A stretch of 64,000 nucleotides of DNA from JAAYDI01 sp052034005 (GCA_052034005.1 JBPOJB010000029.1:135827-199826), one strand, 5' to 3'; positions 1-10,114 are shown, counted from the stretch's first letter. Made by a program: numbers and translations. Notes: a model not told the origin generated them from the letters alone.

Positions 1-639
1 GCTCCGCAACGCGATGTCCCGCGCCGCGTCCGCGTCGATCGGGACCGACAGCTTCCGGGCGTTCCGCACGACCAGTTCCGTCAGCTCATCGACCGAGTAG
101 AATCCCAGGTGTTCCCGGATCTGAAACCGGTCGCGGAGCGGCCCCGAGAGCATCCCGGCGCGCGTCGTGGCGCCGATCATCGTGAACGGCTTGAGCCACA
201 GGTTGTGCGTGCGGGCGTTGACTCCTTCGCCCAGCACCACGTCGATCCGGAAGTCCTCCATCGCCGTGTACAGGTACTCTTCCACCGCCCGCGGCAGGCG
301 ATGGATCTCGTCGATGAACAACACGGACCGCTCTTCCGCGTTGGTCAGGTACGGCACGAGGTCCTTGGGCGCCTTGAGCACGGCGCCGCTGGCCAGCTGC
401 ACGCTGGCCCCCAGCTCATTGGGGATGCAGGTGGCGAATGTCGTCTTGCCGAGCCCTGGGGGGCCGTCAAACAGCACGTGGCCCAGCGCCTCGCCCCGCT
501 TGCGCGCCGCGTCGATGGCGATGCGCAGCCGCTCGGCCACCTCCCGCTGGCCAATCATGTCCTGCATCCGCTGCGGGCGGAGGTTCTGATTGAAATCATC
601 GTCCGGGGATGACGCCGCGACGATCCGCTCGCGTACCAT
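1..639 (-). CDS. ruvB: RuvB Holliday-junction branch-migration ATPase (5' part; C-terminus beyond left edge)
   Basis: ATPase motor of the RuvABC resolvasome, which drives branch migration of Holliday junctions in the cytoplasm. The first 213 residues are visible. Walker A GPPGLGKT lies at about 59-66, Walker B LFIDEIH at 107-113, and the sensor-1 motif GATTR at 156-160, followed by GPLRDRF. All match RuvB of the AAA+ superfamily. The ATG at 639 gives the usual short N-terminal arm before the MIGQ segment, and AGGA lies about 10 nt upstream. The gene follows ruvA after a 123-bp gap, so ruvC-ruvA-ruvB are collinear. The winged-helix C-terminal domain is outside the window. Confidence 0.96.
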   Translation of the reverse strand, partial: MVRERIVAASSPDDDFNQNLRPQRMQDMIGQREVAERLRIAIDAARKRGEALGHVLFDGPPGLGKTTFATCIPNELGASVQLASGAVLKAPKDLVPYLTNAEERSVLFIDEIHRLPRAVEEYLYTAMEDFRIDVVLGEGVNARTHNLWLKPFTMIGATTRAGMLSGPLRDRFQIREHLGFYSVDELTELVVRNARKLSVPIDADAARDIALRS

Positions 640-762
640 GAGCGCGTGTCCTGCCGGTGAACACTTGTTGACTACCCGCCGACCGTGAGTGTAGCAGACG
701 CACCGGGGGGCAGGGAGTAGGGCGCCGCGGCGGCCGTGGGACGCCCTCGGGCGGGCCGGCCG

Positions 763-1389
763 CTACGGCTTGCTGCTCTGCTGGTAGACGGCGTGGAGCA
801 GTTCATCGACATCCTTGAAGCGTCGCTTGGTGGCCAGGGTTTCGTCGAGGATGCGGCGCGCTTCGGTTTCGCTGTGGCCGAGCTGGGTCAGCAGCAGGAA
901 GGTGTCCTGGACGATGTCGTGTTCGACCTGATCGGCCGTGAATTCCTCGCGGGCGGCGATCAGGGCGAACTTGCACATCTTGCGGCGGAGCTTGGCGATG
1001 ATGCGTTCGGCCGTCGCCGGGCCGACCCCGGGGAGGGCGGCGAGTCCTTTGGCGTCCTGGTCGGCGATCAGCGCGGCCACTTCGCGGACGGGCCGGACCA
1101 TGGCGCGCAGCGCCTTGCGGACGCCGACGCCGTCGACGCTGCAGAACATCTCGAAGAACTCCCGTTCGATTTCGGTCAGGAAGCCGACCAGGCGGGGCGT
1201 GATCCGGCCGTGGGCCGGGTTGCCTTCCAGGTAATGGACCGTGTACAAGCTCACGTCGCTTTGCAGCCGGTGCTGCAGCTGGCGTCGGACGAACTCGGGG
1301 ATCAGGACCTGGTAGTCGAAGGCCCCGGCGACCAGGGTCGCCGCGTCGTCGTCGACGTGGGTCAGGAGGCCTTGGATGCGGGTAATCAC
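763..1389 (-). CDS. ruvA: RuvA Holliday-junction DNA-binding protein
   Basis: DNA-binding tetramer subunit that holds four-way junctions and loads RuvB. The 208-residue product is close to the usual ~200. An N-terminal OB-fold segment (1-65) precedes two helix-hairpin-helix motifs, SVDGVGVRKAL at 84-94 and LPGVGPATAERI at 119-130. The C-terminal RuvB-binding domain contains QLGHSETEARRIL. I chose the GTG at 1389 because the RuvA N-terminus (V/M-ITRIQG) starts there. That GTG overlaps the ruvC stop in a GTGA tetranucleotide, a sign of translational coupling. Longer readings upstream are only the ruvC region in another frame. Confidence 0.95.
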   Translation of the reverse strand: MITRIQGLLTHVDDDAATLVAGAFDYQVLIPEFVRRQLQHRLQSDVSLYTVHYLEGNPAHGRITPRLVGFLTEIEREFFEMFCSVDGVGVRKALRAMVRPVREVAALIADQDAKGLAALPGVGPATAERIIAKLRRKMCKFALIAAREEFTADQVEHDIVQDTFLLLTQLGHSETEARRILDETLATKRRFKDVDELLHAVYQQSSKP

Positions 1390-1913
1390 GGGAGCCTCAC
1401 TCGCTGTCGGTCGAGGTACAGGTGGCACAGGGCGATGGCCAGCGCGTCGGCCACGTCGGGCGGTTCGGGAGGGACGGCCAGGGACAGTTCGCGGCAGATG
1501 GCCTGTTGGATCTGCGCCTTGGAGGCTCGGCCGCTGCCGGTCAGCAGCCGCTTGACTTGGGTGGCCGCATAGTGTCTGACCGGGATGTGGGCTTCCGCGG
1601 CGGCCAGGCAGATGACGCCGCGGGCATGGCCCATGAGGATGGCGGTGCGCGGCCGCTTGTAGTGGCTGTACAGCTCCTCCACGGCCATAGCTTGCGGCGT
1701 CAACGATCGGATCACGTCGCGCACGCCCTGGCAGATCTCGGCCAGGCGTGTTTCGAGCGATGTGCCGGCCCGGCTCCGCACGATCCCCGCCTCGCACAGG
1801 CGGGGTCCGGCGCTGCCGCGTTCCAGCACCCCGTAGCCGGTGGTGTTGAGTCCTGGGTCGATGCCCAGCACCCGTGGCGGGTGATTCGATGGTGACCGTA
1901 CGTTGTCAGGCAT
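1386..1913 (-). CDS. ruvC: RuvC crossover-junction endodeoxyribonuclease
   Basis: RNase-H-fold nuclease that cuts Holliday junctions symmetrically. The four expected acidic catalytic residues are visible in the 175-residue product: D19 in LGIDPG, E79/E80 in AVEELYSHYK, and D153 and D156 in PPDVADALAIA. I chose the ATG at 1913, which begins 11 nt after the cysS stop. An alternative ATG at 1940 would add nine Ala-rich residues and overlap cysS. The gene ends in a 4-bp overlap with ruvA. The ispF-cysS-ruvC order suggests one transcript from the promoter before ispF. Confidence 0.95.
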   Translation of the reverse strand: MPDNVRSPSNHPPRVLGIDPGLNTTGYGVLERGSAGPRLCEAGIVRSRAGTSLETRLAEICQGVRDVIRSLTPQAMAVEELYSHYKRPRTAILMGHARGVICLAAAEAHIPVRHYAATQVKRLLTGSGRASKAQIQQAICRELSLAVPPEPPDVADALAIALCHLYLDRQRVRLP

Positions 1914-1924
1914 GCTCTTGCCGG

Positions 1925-3496
<1,572 letters not shown>

Positions 3497-3521
3497 GACT
3501 CCATCATCATCCGGTTGTTCA

Positions 3522-4121
3522 TCACTCCAGGACATCATCGTTCAGCGTGTGCGAGGCCGGTCCGGACGCGGCCCGGTTTGCCGCCGCCGCGGCCTGCACA
3601 TGGGACGCGGGCTCGACGCCCGCGACGCGCTCGAGCAACACGACGCACTGGGCGGCGATGACCTCCTCGCAACCAATCGGTCCCACTCCCTCTCCCGTCT
3701 TGGCCTGCAGCCCCACCTGTCCCGGGGAAACCGCCAGGATGTCGGCCAGGTGTTGGCAGATCTGCCGCTTGTAGGCGCCCAGCCGCGGGCGCTGGGCGAA
3801 CACGATGCAGTCCAGGTTCTGCAGCCGATAGCCGGCCTGCTGCACCCGGACCCAGGCCGACCGGAGCATCTCGGCAGAATCCCGGCCGCGGTGCGCCGCG
3901 TCCGTGTCGGGGAACAGATCTCCGATGTCGCCGGCCGCGATGGCGCCCAGCAGGGCGTCGGTGACCGCGTGCAGCAGCACATCGCCGTCGCTGTGCCCGG
4001 CCAGGTGTGCATCGTGTGGGATGTCCATCCCGCCCAGGCGCAGCGGGCCGCCGGGAAGCACCCGGTGCGTGTCATGCCCGATGCCAATCCGGTTGATCGT
4101 CGTGGTCGATTCCGTTCCCAT
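3522..4121 (-). CDS. ispF: 2-C-methyl-D-erythritol 2,4-cyclodiphosphate synthase
   Basis: MEP-pathway enzyme converting CDP-ME 2-phosphate to ME-2,4-cyclodiphosphate for isoprenoid synthesis. Metal-binding D17 and H19 lie in RIGIGHDTHR, a third His (H51) lies in LLHAVTDALLGA, and the C-terminal signature KTGEGVGPIGCEE is intact. The product is 199 residues against the usual ~157-160. The excess is an Ala-rich C-terminal tail of about 35 residues after LLERVAG, which may be disordered. The start at 4121 gives a short MGTESTTTI leader before the first strand. It heads the ispF-cysS-ruvCAB group. Confidence 0.95.
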   Translation of the reverse strand: MGTESTTTINRIGIGHDTHRVLPGGPLRLGGMDIPHDAHLAGHSDGDVLLHAVTDALLGAIAAGDIGDLFPDTDAAHRGRDSAEMLRSAWVRVQQAGYRLQNLDCIVFAQRPRLGAYKRQICQHLADILAVSPGQVGLQAKTGEGVGPIGCEEVIAAQCVVLLERVAGVEPASHVQAAAAANRAASGPASHTLNDDVLE

Positions 4122-4176
4122 GGTGTGTGGCTCTGTGTTCGGGCCGCACGGCTGCACCGGCGGAAGGAGCGGCCCG

Positions 4177-4205
4177 ATTATAGCGGACGGCGGGGGGGGC
4201 GACAA
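4177..4205 (-). promoter_or_regulatory. Sigma-70-type promoter for ispF-cysS-ruvCAB
   Basis: Read on the minus strand: TTGTCG (4205-4200), a 17-bp spacer, then a perfect TATAAT (4182-4177). Transcription would start near 4170, giving a ~50-nt leader before the ispF ATG at 4121. The -35 matches consensus at four of six positions. A consensus -10 with ideal spacing in such GC-rich DNA is unlikely by chance, but no transcript data are available. Confidence 0.6.
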
Positions 4206-4275
4206 CGCGACCGTCGCGCGGGGGCGCGAGCCTGTCCGAGCTGGGCGTCCCCGCGGTCCGAGTTGGAGACCGTTT

Positions 4276-4459
4276 GGGCGCCGGCGGCCGGCATCTGAAG
4301 CCGCGTCGGGACAACTGTGGCGGCTGCTGAGCGAAGTGCGTGTGCCGGTCAGGCGTGGCCTGTGTAACCGCAGGGCCAGAGTCCGCCGCCAGGCGGACGA
4401 CGTGAGCGCGCGCTGGGCGCCGGCGGCCGGCACCTGAAGCCGCGTCGGGACGACTGTGG
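4276..4459. repeat. 45-bp imperfect direct repeat pair
   Basis: Two copies, 4276-4320 and 4415-4459, start GGGCGCCGGCGGCCGGCA and run to ACTGTGG with two mismatches. They lie 139 bp apart in the 695-bp gap between ispF and the ABC exporter genes. They interleave with the hairpin repeats at 4380-4740, so the area looks built by repeated tandem duplication. No open frame here looks like a real gene. Confidence 0.75.
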
Positions 4460-4740
4460 GTCCTGCTGGGCCAGATCCGTGCCCTGATCAGGCGAGGATT
4501 TGCTGCCGACCGCCTCCTCACAGCGCGCGGCCCGTTGGGCCTGCGGTTACACAGGTGGAGTCTGCCGCCAGGCGGACGACGTGAGCGCGCACTGGTCCAT
4601 GCGGCTGCACACGGGGGCCGGGCGAGGGTTTGCTGCGGACCGCCTCCCCACAGCGCGCGGCCCGTTAGACCTGCGGTCACACAGGTGGAGTCCGCCGCCA
4701 GGCGGACGGCGTGAGCGCGCGCTGGTCCATGCCGCTGCAC
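4380..4740. repeat. Tandem ~120-bp repeats each carrying a short hairpin
   Basis: Two ~120-bp copies, 4491-4610 and 4621-4740 (period 130), run from GGCGAGG to GCTGCAC with few mismatches. A third partial copy lies at 4380-4415. Every copy contains the hairpin GTCCGCC-GCCA-GGCGGAC (4381-4398, 4560-4577 with one G-T pair, 4690-4707). An inverted segment also occurs: GTGTAACCGCAGG at 4362-4374 is the exact complement of 4540-4552. Period and size do not fit CRISPR. It may be an intergenic structured repeat family or a relic of duplication. The rest of 4206-4816 shows nothing else recognisable apart from a -10-like box at 4802-4807. Confidence 0.75.
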
Positions 4741-4801
4741 TCGTTCCGGCCACAGACGCCCCGGATGCAACGCTCACCTGTCCGATGCGGGCACGCCGCC
4801 T

Positions 4802-4807
4802 TATAAT
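4802..4807 (+). promoter_or_regulatory. Consensus -10 box next to the ABC ATPase start
   Basis: TATAAT ends 9 nt before the ATG at 4817, so a transcript from it would begin within about 3 nt of the start codon and be nearly leaderless. No convincing -35 lies at 16-18 bp. No Shine-Dalgarno precedes the ATG either, which fits leaderless translation. This is inference only. Confidence 0.35.
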
Positions 4808-4816
4808 CGATCCACG

Positions 4817-5836
4817 ATGGCCACGATCGAGATCGAGCAGCTTTCGAAGTCCTACAAGGTCTACCAGAAGCAGGAGGGGCTGCGGGCGTCCCTGCGCGGG
4901 CTGTTCCGGCGCGAATACCGCGTGGTCCGCGCGGTGCGGGAGATCGACCTGACGGTGGAGCAGGGTGAGTTCGTGGCGTTTCTCGGGCCCAACGGCGCCG
5001 GGAAGACGACCACGCTCAAGCTGCTCTCGGGGGTGATCAGTCCCACGTCGGGCACGGCGCGCGTGATGGGCTATGTGCCCTGGCAGAGAGACAACGCGTA
5101 CCGTCGCCGCTTTGCGCTGGTGATGGGGCAGAAGAACCAGCTGTGGTGGGACCTGCCGGCCCAGGAGTCGTTCCGCCTGCACGAGCAGATCTACCGGATC
5201 GACCGCGCGCAGTTCCAGGCGACGCTCGACGAATTGACCGCGCTGCTGAACGTGGCCCACCTGTTGCGCCAGCCGGTCCGCGAGCTGTCGCTGGGCGAGC
5301 GCATGAAGATGGAGCTGATCGCGGCCCTGCTGCATTCCCCGGAAGTGCTGTTCCTGGACGAGCCCACGATCGGGCTGGACGTCGTGGCGCAGCACAACAT
5401 CCAGCAGTTCTTGAAGTACTATCAGCGCAAGCGGCAGATCACGATCCTGCTGACCAGCCATTACATGAAGGATGTCAGCGCGTTGTGCAAGCGGGTGGTG
5501 ATCATCGCGGACGGCTGCCTGCATTACGACGGGTCGCTGAGCGGGATCGTGGACCGTTTCAGCGGGCACAAGATCGTGACGCTGCAGCTGGCCGAGGGCC
5601 AGGGTTTCCGGGATCTGGAGCGGTTCGGAACGGTGCTCGACGCCGATCCGCCCCGGGCGCGGCTGCGGGTCCCGCGCCGGCAGGTCCCGTCCGTGACGGC
5701 GGCGATCCTCAACGCGTACGCGGTGCAGGACGTGGCGGTCGAGGATCCGCCGCTGGAGGAGGTCATCGCGGAGGTGTTTGTGCAGGCGGACGATGCGAAC
5801 TCGCGCACGCATGTCGGCCAGGCGGTGCGCTCGTGA
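4817..5836 (+). CDS. ABC-2 type exporter, ATP-binding subunit
   Basis: Cytoplasmic ATPase of an ABC-2 exporter. Walker A GPNGAGKT is at 57-64, the ABC signature reads LSLGERMKM, and Walker B reads VLFLDEPTIGLD, followed by a switch His in LLTSHYMKD. The N-terminal linker with YQKQEGLRASLRGLFRR before the Walker motif is typical of the uncharacterised COG4586-type ATPases, which pair with two six-helix permeases as seen here. The stop overlaps the next start (GTGA). The substrate cannot be read from sequence; relatives are sometimes linked to polysaccharide, lipid or daunorubicin-like export, without proof. Confidence 0.9.
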   Translation: MATIEIEQLSKSYKVYQKQEGLRASLRGLFRREYRVVRAVREIDLTVEQGEFVAFLGPNGAGKTTTLKLLSGVISPTSGTARVMGYVPWQRDNAYRRRFALVMGQKNQLWWDLPAQESFRLHEQIYRIDRAQFQATLDELTALLNVAHLLRQPVRELSLGERMKMELIAALLHSPEVLFLDEPTIGLDVVAQHNIQQFLKYYQRKRQITILLTSHYMKDVSALCKRVVIIADGCLHYDGSLSGIVDRFSGHKIVTLQLAEGQGFRDLERFGTVLDADPPRARLRVPRRQVPSVTAAILNAYAVQDVAVEDPPLEEVIAEVFVQADDANSRTHVGQAVRS

Positions 5837-6675
5837 GTCGCCTTGCTGTGCGCGCGGCCGGCTGGTGGACGATCCTGCGCATTGCGCTGGAAGAGCGGCT
5901 GGTGTACCGGGGCGACTTCGCCCTGGGGACGCTCATGCGGTTCCTCCCGATCGTCACGCAGATCTTCCTGTGGTGGGCGATTTTCGACACGGTCGGCGGC
6001 GGGCAGCGCGACGCGGGTGACATTGCCGGCTACTCCTTCTCCAACATGGTGGCCTATTACCTGCTGTCGATGGTCAGTCGGGCGTTCTCCAGCATGCCCG
6101 GCCTGGCGTCGGGCATTGCGCTGCAGATCCGCAACGGCGAGATCAAGAAGTACCTGGTGCAGCCGATCGACCTGCTGGAGTTCCTGCTCTTGAGCCGGCT
6201 GGCCCACAAGCTGGCGTACTACGCGGTGGCCGTGCTGCCGTTTGCGCTGGTGTTCTTCATCTGCCGCGGCTATTTCGTGGATGGCTGGCCCGCCTGGGAC
6301 CAGTTGGCCGGCTTCCTGGCGGCGCTGCTGATGAGCTTCCTGCTGGGGTTCTTCCTGGAGGCGTCGATCGGGCTGATCGGGTTCTGGTTCCTGGAAGTGA
6401 GTTCCCTGCTGTTTGTGTACATGCTGGTCAATTTCTTCCTGTCGGGGCACATGTTCCCGCTGGACATGCTGCCCGATCCCTGGGGCCGGCTGGTGGACCT
6501 GCTGCCGTTGAAGTACCTGGCCTATTACCCGGTGGCCGTGTTCCTGGGCAAGGTGCCCCGCGGGGAACTGGGCCGAGGGCTGGGCATCGAGGCCTGCTGG
6601 GTGCTGTTCTTCATCGTGACGGCCCGGGTGATGCTCCGGCTGGGCGTGCGCCGTTACAGCGGGTATGGGGGATGA
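5833..6675 (+). CDS. ABC-2 type exporter, permease subunit 1
   Basis: 280-residue integral membrane protein with about six predicted helices. It begins V/MSRLAVRAAGWWTILRIALEE and contains IFLWWAIFDTVGG and a C-terminal LGVRRYSGYG. It resembles the COG4587-type permeases that partner COG4586 ATPases. The GTG at 5833 overlaps the ATPase stop by 4 bp, so translation is probably coupled. Much longer in-frame readings upstream run through the ATPase gene in another frame and are not real. Probably forms a heterodimeric channel with the next gene product in the inner membrane. Confidence 0.88.
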   Translation: MSRLAVRAAGWWTILRIALEERLVYRGDFALGTLMRFLPIVTQIFLWWAIFDTVGGGQRDAGDIAGYSFSNMVAYYLLSMVSRAFSSMPGLASGIALQIRNGEIKKYLVQPIDLLEFLLLSRLAHKLAYYAVAVLPFALVFFICRGYFVDGWPAWDQLAGFLAALLMSFLLGFFLEASIGLIGFWFLEVSSLLFVYMLVNFFLSGHMFPLDMLPDPWGRLVDLLPLKYLAYYPVAVFLGKVPRGELGRGLGIEACWVLFFIVTARVMLRLGVRRYSGYGG

Positions 6676-6678
6676 GGA

Positions 6679-7536
6679 ATGACGCGTCGGCGGCCCTGCT
6701 ACCACTGGGTCCTGCTCACGTTCGCCCGCAACAGCCTGGTGCGGGACACGATGTTCCGGATGAACTTCATCCTGGAATGCGTGTCCTCGGTCTCCTGGGC
6801 GCTGATGAACGTCGGCTTCTACCTGCTGGTGTTCCATCACACGCCGTTGCTGGGTCCCGAGAGCGGCTGGGGCAAGTACGAGTTCTTCGTGTTCTTGGCG
6901 ACGACCTGGCTGATCAACAGCCTGGTGCAGACGCTGTTCATGTCCAATGTGGACGAATACAGCGAGCTGATCCGGACGGGCAACCTGGATTTCGCGCTGC
7001 TCAAGCCGATCGACACGCAGTTCCTCGTGTCGTTTCAGAAGGTCGACTGGTCGGCGCTGTCCACGTTCGTGGCGGGGCTCATCCTGCTGGTCGTGGCGCT
7101 CTGGCACCTGGTGACGCGGCCGGACCACCCGATCGTGGTTTCGCCCTGGGCGGTGGCGCTGTACCTGCTCTACCTGTGCTGCGGCGTGGCCATCTTGTAC
7201 AGCCTCATGATTGCGCTGGCCTCGACCAGCATCTGGCTGGGCCGGAATCAGACGCTGTACGACTTCTGGTTCTACATCACGAACTTCGCCCGGTACCCGA
7301 TGGAGATCTACAACCGCGGCTGGGGCGTGCCGCTGTGGGTCCTGTTCACGTTCGTCATACCGGTCCTGGTGGTCGTGAACGTGCCGGCCCGGATCCTGGC
7401 CCAACCGCTCTATCCGCGCGGCAGCCTCGGCTGGCCGCTGGCCTGCTTTGCGCTGCTGGCCACGGCCGTGAGTCTCTGGGCGTCGCGGTGGGTCTTCCAG
7501 CGGGCGTTGGCCAGTTATCGCAGCGCGAGCAGTTGA
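6679..7536 (+). CDS. ABC-2 type exporter, permease subunit 2
   Basis: 285-residue six-helix membrane protein starting MTRRRPCYHWVLLTFARNSL, with membrane stretches near FILECVSSVSWALMNVGFYLLV (about 28-50) and further helices to the end (WVFQRALASYRSASS). It resembles COG3694 permeases, the usual second partner in this exporter type. The gene begins 3 nt after the stop of permease 1. All three exporter genes therefore form one tight unit. Substrate unknown. Confidence 0.88.
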   Translation: MTRRRPCYHWVLLTFARNSLVRDTMFRMNFILECVSSVSWALMNVGFYLLVFHHTPLLGPESGWGKYEFFVFLATTWLINSLVQTLFMSNVDEYSELIRTGNLDFALLKPIDTQFLVSFQKVDWSALSTFVAGLILLVVALWHLVTRPDHPIVVSPWAVALYLLYLCCGVAILYSLMIALASTSIWLGRNQTLYDFWFYITNFARYPMEIYNRGWGVPLWVLFTFVIPVLVVVNVPARILAQPLYPRGSLGWPLACFALLATAVSLWASRWVFQRALASYRSASS

Positions 7537-7564
7537 CGGGCGGCATCCGCATCGGCACACTGGG

Positions 7565-8536
7565 GTGGTCGTGAACAGCCGGACCGATCAACTGCTGGAT
7601 TACCTCCGACTGGTGCGTTTGCCGAACATCTTCACGGCGTTGGCGGACGTGACCATGGGGTTCCTGTTCGTGCGTCACGCGTTGTGCCCGCTGGGCGTGT
7701 TCCTGCCGCTGGCGGCCGCCAGTGGCTGCCTGTACGGCGCCGGCATGGTGCTCAACGACGTGTGGGACGTCGAGCTGGACCGGCGGGAACGGCCCGGTCG
7801 GCCGCTCCCGTCCGGGCGCGTCGCGGTGTCGGCCGCGCGCCGGTTCGGCTGGGCGCTGCTGGGAAGCGGCGTTCTGTGCGGCTGGGCGGCCGGCTTGCTG
7901 GGCTGGAGCGCCCAGGTCGGGCCGTGGTGGCGCAGCGGGGCGGTGGCCAGCCTCCTGGCGCTGTGCGTGGTCGCGTACGATGCGCGTCTCAAGCGCACGC
8001 TGCTCGGCCCGCTGGGGATGGGTGCCTGCCGACTGCTCAACGTGGTGTTGGGCATGAGCGCGGCGGCGGCCTGGAGCGGGCCGTGGTCGCTGGTCGGGTT
8101 CGGTCCGCACCATGGCCTGGCGGCGGGCGGGATCGGCCTGTACATCGTGGGTGTGACCTGGTTTGCCCGGACCGAGGCCGGTCCCAGTCAGCGCGGGCCG
8201 CTGGTGGCCGCCACGCTGGTCATGATCGGTGGGATCGCGCTGTTGGGGGCCCTGTACAGGCATCTGCCGCCCGGTTCGGTGCCGGCGCTCCGGAGCGAGT
8301 CCGCCTGGTTGCTGCTGCTGGGCGTGATCACGCTGGTCATCGTCCGGCGATGTGCAGTGGCGATCGCGGACCCGTCGCCGCGACCGGTTCAGTCGGCGGT
8401 GCGGAACTGTCTCTGGTCGTTGATTGTGCTGGATGCGGCCGTCGCGCTGTTGGTCAGTCCGATGGCCTGGTCGTTGGTCATTCTTGCTTACCTGGTGCCG
8501 ACGGTCCTGTTGGGGCAGTGGATCGCGTCGACGTGA
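7565..8536 (+). CDS. UbiA-family membrane prenyltransferase (EboC-like)
   Basis: Integral membrane prenyltransferase of about 323 residues with multiple hydrophobic helices. The first Asp-rich motif, NDVWDVELD, lies at 64-72 (N64, D65, D68, D72) and is followed by RPGRPLPSGRV, as in UbiA enzymes binding prenyl diphosphate through Mg2+. The second motif is seen in VAYDARLKRT. The acceptor is unknown. Downstream lies an alkaline-phosphatase-superfamily gene. A UbiA gene next to such a gene recalls EboC and EboF of the ebo clusters, but the other ebo genes are absent here. Start may be GTG 7565 or GTG 7571; neither has a clear ribosome site. Confidence 0.85.
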   Translation: MVVNSRTDQLLDYLRLVRLPNIFTALADVTMGFLFVRHALCPLGVFLPLAAASGCLYGAGMVLNDVWDVELDRRERPGRPLPSGRVAVSAARRFGWALLGSGVLCGWAAGLLGWSAQVGPWWRSGAVASLLALCVVAYDARLKRTLLGPLGMGACRLLNVVLGMSAAAAWSGPWSLVGFGPHHGLAAGGIGLYIVGVTWFARTEAGPSQRGPLVAATLVMIGGIALLGALYRHLPPGSVPALRSESAWLLLLGVITLVIVRRCAVAIADPSPRPVQSAVRNCLWSLIVLDAAVALLVSPMAWSLVILAYLVPTVLLGQWIAST

Positions 8537-8574
8537 GCTGGGCCGGCCGCGCAACTTCAGTGGAGGATTCACCG

Positions 8575-9909
8575 ATGGAGAGCCAAGCGGAGCGGTGTGT
8601 CATTCTGTTGTCGATTCCCGGACTGCGGTCGCAGGACCTGGCGGCGACGCCGCGTCTGACGGCTGCGCTGGGGCATCAGGCGCCGTTGGTATCGAGTTTC
8701 CCGTGCGTCACCTGGCCGGTGCAGGCGAACATGTTGACGGGCCGGCAGCCGCGCGAGCACGGCGTGGTGGCCAACGGCTTCTACTGGCGGGATCGGCAGG
8801 AGGTCGAGATGTGGACGGCGGACAATCGGCGGATCGAAGCGCCGCAGATCTGGGACCTGCTGCACCAGCGTGGTCCGGACTGGTCGTCCGCCGCCTGGTT
8901 CCCGATGCTCAGCAAGGGCTGCGGCGCCGATTACGTCTGCATGCCCGCGCCGGTCCACCACCCGGACGGATCGGAAGAGCTGTGGTGTTACACGAAGCCG
9001 AGTGCGCTCTATGGCGAGCTGCGCGACGCACTGGGCCATTTCCCATTGCAGCATTTCTGGGGTCCGTTGGCGGACATTCAGTCCACGCGCTGGATTGTGG
9101 ACTCGGCCGTGTTCGTTGCGCGGCGATACCGGCCGCGTTTCTTCTACATCTACGTGCCGCACCTGGAGTATGCCGCACAGAAGCTGGGGCCGGACAGCCC
9201 GGCCGCCCGAGCCGCACTGGGGGAGCTCGACCAGACGCTGGGCCTATTGATCGACGGCCTGCGGGAGGCGTACGGGGCACGGGAGCTCGTCTGGCTGGCT
9301 GCCAGCGAATACGTGATTACCGAGGTGGATCACGTGAGTTATCCGAATCGGATTCTGCGTGAGGAAGGCCACCTGCAAGTGCAGGAAGACGGCGGGCGCG
9401 AGCAGCTGGATTTCGCGCGCAGCGCAGCATGGGCGATGGTCGACCACCAGTTCTCGCACGTGTTTGTCCGCGACGGGGACCCGGGCGTGATCGACCGGAT
9501 TGCCCGGCGGTTGGCCGGCGAGCCGGGGATCGCCGAGGTGCTCTTCGGCCCGCAACGGGGCAAGTATGCGGTCGACCACCCGCGTGCGGGCGATCTCGTG
9601 CTGATCTCCGAACCGACGAGCTGGCAGGCGTACTACTGGTGGTTCGACGACGCGCGCGCGCCGGCCTATGCACGGACGGTCGATATCCACCGTAAGCCGG
9701 GCTACGACCCGGTGGAGCTGCATTTCGATCCGGCGACCCGGAGCATCCCGCTGGATGCGACTCTGGTCCGCGGCTCCCACGGGGTGCCCGTGACGGACGC
9801 GGCCCGGCAGGGCGTGCTGCTCAGTTCCCACGTCGAGGCGCTTGCCGTGTCGGCCGGGATCCGCGATGTCGATGTAGCAACCTTGGTGTTGCGGCAATGG
9901 GACCGGTAG
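8575..9909 (+). CDS. Alkaline-phosphatase-superfamily protein (type I phosphodiesterase / nucleotide pyrophosphatase-like)
   Basis: 444-residue, apparently cytoplasmic metallo-hydrolase-like protein. The N-terminus (CVILLSIPGLRSQDL) and the nucleophile region (SSFPCVTWPVQANMLTGRQP, Thr near 47) match the NPP/phosphodiesterase branch. Later family elements include EHGVVANGF, YIYVPHLEY and SHGVPVT near residues 400-405. The metal ligands look incomplete compared with alkaline phosphatase, so substrate range is uncertain. A strong GGAGG lies 8 nt before the ATG at 8575. Its position directly after the UbiA gene suggests a shared pathway, perhaps dephosphorylating a prenyl-transfer product or substrate. 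Confidence 0.82.
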   Translation: MESQAERCVILLSIPGLRSQDLAATPRLTAALGHQAPLVSSFPCVTWPVQANMLTGRQPREHGVVANGFYWRDRQEVEMWTADNRRIEAPQIWDLLHQRGPDWSSAAWFPMLSKGCGADYVCMPAPVHHPDGSEELWCYTKPSALYGELRDALGHFPLQHFWGPLADIQSTRWIVDSAVFVARRYRPRFFYIYVPHLEYAAQKLGPDSPAARAALGELDQTLGLLIDGLREAYGARELVWLAASEYVITEVDHVSYPNRILREEGHLQVQEDGGREQLDFARSAAWAMVDHQFSHVFVRDGDPGVIDRIARRLAGEPGIAEVLFGPQRGKYAVDHPRAGDLVLISEPTSWQAYYWWFDDARAPAYARTVDIHRKPGYDPVELHFDPATRSIPLDATLVRGSHGVPVTDAARQGVLLSSHVEALAVSAGIRDVDVATLVLRQWDR

Positions 9910-10114
9910 GCGCGGCTTGCGGGCGTGGGGACGCCGGGGGGGCGCGGGACGGTCCGGATGAGCGTCCGCCCGGCTTCCGATCCGGCCGGATATGCCGGCG
10001 GGCACACCCTGAGCGGGCAGGTGGCGCGGCGCAGCCTGCGGCATTTTCGCCTGCCCCTGCCGCGCTGCAGCGTCCGGGGGGAACTAGACTTGCGACGGAG
10101 GAGGTCGGCGCACC

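Noticed and set aside
4380..4740. CRISPR array
   Set aside because: Units are about 120 bp with no short unique spacers and no cas genes nearby.
5524..7560. A ~680-codon antisense frame over the ABC exporter genes
   Set aside because: Composition is Gln/His/Arg-rich shadow sequence of membrane-protein codons; no domains.
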